NCBI RefSeq assembly: GCF_024138675.1
Contig: NZ_CP090959.1
Location: 248,001-312,000 of the forward strand
DNA length: 64,000 nucleotides
Direction: 5' to 3'
Source: Simiduia sp. 21SJ11W-1
GTDB taxonomy: Bacteria; Pseudomonadota; Gammaproteobacteria; Pseudomonadales; Cellvibrionaceae
Shown: in pieces, positions 62,221-64,000 of the stretch
How positions within the stretch are numbered: the stretch's first letter is position 1
Layout of the letters: each line of letters starts with the position of its first letter
Position numbers and translations under genes: made by a program
Notes under the pieces: generated by a model
What the model saw: the letters and a program-made list of their open reading frames with translations, nothing else
Databases searched by the model: none
What the model was told of the DNA's origin: nothing

Positions 62221-62683
62221 AGAGTTTCCGGGAAAAGCTAACGTCTATCGCCGTGCCATCTGGCGTGGTGACGGTTAAGGCGAAGTGCATGACTTCTTCA
62301 TTGGTAAAGCGCAGCTCGGCCAGGTAGTAGGTGGCGTTGGGCTCTTCCACAGGTTTGAAGCTCAGGCTTTTGCGCTGTTGCATTAGGTTGGTGGCCGCCC
62401 CTTCCACGCCTGCGGGCAGGCCCAGTGTAAAGTGCCCGTCGGCCTGCTTTTGGGTGAGTGCCACATTCACGATGATGCGATCTTTGGCGCGGGTAAAGCC
62501 CAGCGCGCGCGCGGCATTGGCAGGCAGGAAATCGCTGGTGAAGGTGCTAAAGTGCACGCGATAGTCGCCACTGTCGTGCCAGGGGTTGGTGGTCACGGGG
62601 GTGGCCGTTGGCGGCTCGGGTTGGGCGTGTACAAACGGGGCCCAAAGGGTGGCGAGCAATACAAAACCCAGCAGTGTTTTCAT
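62204..62683 (-). CDS. DUF4426 exported protein
   Basis: A 159-residue protein with a signal peptide ([18 protein letters not shown]), likely periplasmic. The mature region [20 protein letters not shown] and [15 protein letters not shown] fits DUF4426, found in Pseudomonas and relatives between metW and rdgB. Function unknown; location is diagnostic. It begins two bases before the metW stop and overlaps rdgB by 17 bases. Confidence 0.9.
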   Translation of the reverse strand: MKTLLGFVLLATLWAPFVHAQPEPPTATPVTTNPWHDSGDYRVHFSTFTSDFLPANAARALGFTRAKDRIIVNVALTQKQADGHFTLGLPAGVEGAATNLMQQRKSLSFKPVEEPNATYYLAELRFTNEEVMHFALTVTTPDGTAIDVSFSRKLYVNDQ

Positions 62684-62685
62684 GG

Positions 62686-63279
62686 CTATTTACTCAGGTG
62701 GTAGATGGCATTGACCGCCAGCAGGTTGGGCGCAAGGTCGATGAGCCCGTGGGTGCCGTGGGCGCCGGTCACTTGGCGCTGCAAAATCTTGATGCCCTTT
62801 TCAGCACACAGCACTTCAAAATCGCGCACGGTACAAAAGTGGATGTTGGGGGTGTCGTACCATTGGTAGGGTAGCAAGTCAGACACCGGCATGCGCCCGC
62901 TGGTGGCCAAATGCCAGCGGGCTTTCCAGTGGCCAAAGTTCGGAAAGGCAATAATGCACTCGCGCCCCACGCGCAGCATTTCATCGAGCACCAAATGCGG
63001 AAAGCGCATGGTTTGCAGGGCTTGGGTCATTACCACCAAATCAAAACTTTTATCGCCAAAGCGGTTGAGGCCTTCATCCAGGTTGTGCTCGATAACATTC
63101 AGGCCCTTTGCAATGCAGGCGTTAATTTCATCGCCACCAATTTCCAGCCCGTAGCCTTCAATCTGGCGGCTTTTGCGCAGCAGTTGCAACAAGGTGCCAT
63201 CGCCACAGCCGAGGTCCAGCAGGCGCGTACCCGGCGCCACCCAGCTTTCAATAATAGAGTGATCAATGCGCAGGCTCAT
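62686..63279 (-). CDS. metW: methionine biosynthesis protein MetW
   Basis: SAM-methyltransferase-like protein needed for MetX activity in many Proteobacteria. The 197-residue protein starts [17 protein letters not shown] and has the binding motif [20 protein letters not shown], then [20 protein letters not shown], and [17 protein letters not shown]. Catalytic methyl transfer is uncertain; in the related system it partners MetX. It overlaps metX by four bases (ATGA). Confidence 0.94.
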   Translation of the reverse strand: MSLRIDHSIIESWVAPGTRLLDLGCGDGTLLQLLRKSRQIEGYGLEIGGDEINACIAKGLNVIEHNLDEGLNRFGDKSFDLVVMTQALQTMRFPHLVLDEMLRVGRECIIAFPNFGHWKARWHLATSGRMPVSDLLPYQWYDTPNIHFCTVRDFEVLCAEKGIKILQRQVTGAHGTHGLIDLAPNLLAVNAIYHLSK

Positions 63280-64000
63280 GGTTGCACCTGCGTGTGGGTA
63301 TCGATGGTTTGCATAAAGTGGGTGAACACCTGCTCGTAGCGGGAGTTGGGTAACAAGAAGGCATCGTGGCCGGAATTTGATTCAATCTCCGCGTAGCAAA
63401 CCGAGCGGTTGGCGGCCATGAGTGCATGGGCAATTTCGCGCGAGCGCTCGGGCGAAAAGCGCCAGTCGGTGGTGAAAGACACCACCAAAAAGCGCGCCCG
63501 GGCCCGGGCGAATGCTTGTACCGGGTCGTCGTTGTATTCGCGCGCCAGGTCAAAATAATCGAGCGCGCGGGTCATCAGCACGTAGGTGTTGGCATCGAAG
63601 TTGTCGGAAAACACATCGCCCTGGTAGCGCAAATAACTTTGCACCTGAAATTCCACCGGTTCATCCACCCCTTGGGCAAAGCTGCCGCGGCGCAGGGCCC
63701 GGCCGAATTTTTCACCCAGCCCATCGCCCGACATATAGGTTATGTGGCCAATCATACGCGCGGTGGCCAGGCCATTTTTGGGCGTGGTGTTGTGGGCCAG
63801 ATAGTCGCCTGCGTGGAAGTTGGGATCCGAGGTGATGGCGTTGCGCGCGGTTTCATTAAAGGCAATGTTTTGCGCGGTAAGCTTCATGGCCGAGGCAATC
63901 ACAACGCAATTGCGCACGCGCTCCGGGTATTCCAGCGCCCAGCGCATGGCCTGCATGCCGCCGAGCGAGCCGCCCACCACGGCCGCCCAGTTGTGAATGC
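63276..64000 (-). CDS. metX: homoserine O-acyltransferase (N-terminal end cut by window edge)
   Basis: Acylates homoserine (acetyl- or succinyl-) at the start of methionine synthesis. About 241 residues are visible; the N-terminal third lies past position 64000. Seen: nucleophile elbow [20 protein letters not shown], then [19 protein letters not shown]-type [40 protein letters not shown] and the C-terminal catalytic region [18 protein letters not shown] (His). With MetW alongside, a succinyl- rather than acetyl-transferase is often reported; the deciding residues are not all visible. It is translationally coupled to metW. Confidence 0.93.
   Translation of the reverse strand, partial: IHNWAAVVGGSLGGMQAMRWALEYPERVRNCVVIASAMKLTAQNIAFNETARNAITSDPNFHAGDYLAHNTTPKNGLATARMIGHITYMSGDGLGEKFGRALRRGSFAQGVDEPVEFQVQSYLRYQGDVFSDNFDANTYVLMTRALDYFDLAREYNDDPVQAFARARARFLVVSFTTDWRFSPERSREIAHALMAANRSVCYAEIESNSGHDAFLLPNSRYEQVFTHFMQTIDTHTQVQP

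Noticed and set aside
1-64000. Search for tRNA, rRNA, CRISPR arrays, phage genes and full insertion sequences
   Set aside because: No cloverleaf, spacer array, integrase or transposase gene was recognised by eye; a covariance search would be needed to exclude small RNAs.

Overview
The window looks like a piece of a moderately GC-rich chromosome from a marine-type gammaproteobacterium. I would place it near the Cellvibrionales (Simiduia, Saccharophagus, Teredinibacter and relatives), but that is inference from gene content and gene order. Three blocks are classic for Gammaproteobacteria: metX-metW-DUF4426-rdgB-hemW, nudF-yqiB-cpdA-yqiA-parE, and trxA-rho. No rRNA, tRNA, CRISPR array, prophage or complete insertion sequence was recognised. 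Coding density is high and most genes sit in short operons with 1-17 base overlaps.

Layout. 1-4.5 kb (minus): a fatty-acid beta-oxidation operon of thiolase, FadJ-like multifunctional enzyme and acyl-CoA dehydrogenase (cut by the window edge). 4.6-6.2 kb: a class II-like deacetylase and a YjdM/PhnA protein. 6.3-9.1 kb (minus): a PEP-CTERM protein, an aldo/keto reductase and an FAD oxidoreductase. 9.3-12.8 kb: waaA, a 2OG-Fe(II) oxygenase gene broken by a small transposable element, and a tolC-like gene. 13-17.3 kb: an AraC regulator divergent from a GMC oxidoreductase, then two envelope proteins. 17.3-23 kb: nudF-yqiB-cpdA-yqiA-pldA-parE, with an outer-membrane phospholipase inserted into the usual order. 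23-26 kb: a DUF4136 lipoprotein, metallo-hydrolase, thioesterase, YgjP-type peptidase and DUF2750 protein.

26.2-33.8 kb (minus) is the most distinctive region. It is a selenium-use cluster: tRNA 2-selenouridine synthase (mnmH), a three-gene PhnD/C/E-like ABC importer, a small unknown protein, and selenophosphate synthetase fused behind an NADH-dehydrogenase-like FAD domain, followed by a thioredoxin-fold protein. Together these could import an oxidised selenium species, activate it to selenophosphate and place it in tRNA wobble uridine. The importer substrate is inferred from context and from memory of a PhnD-like family annotated as putative selenate binding.

34-46 kb: ppc, an AT-richer stretch with an orphan secreted protein, a cation-efflux transporter, an RcnB-like periplasmic protein, the second copy of the small transposable element sitting inside a bidirectional terminator, a chalcone-isomerase-like/TonB fusion protein, a sodium:solute symporter, a patatin/Omp85 protein and ubiD. 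46-51.5 kb (minus): mscS, rho, trxA, ppk1. 51.7-60.3 kb: a TVP38/flavin-disulfide-reductase fusion, an isochorismatase-family hydrolase, and two convergent hybrid histidine kinases. 60.4-64 kb (minus): hemW, rdgB, DUF4426, metW and metX (cut by the window edge).

Best candidates for something new are the selenium cluster with its fused SelD and CX3C thioredoxin-like partner, and the roughly 210-base element with 14-base target duplication and terminator insertion. All residue positions are counted by hand and approximate.
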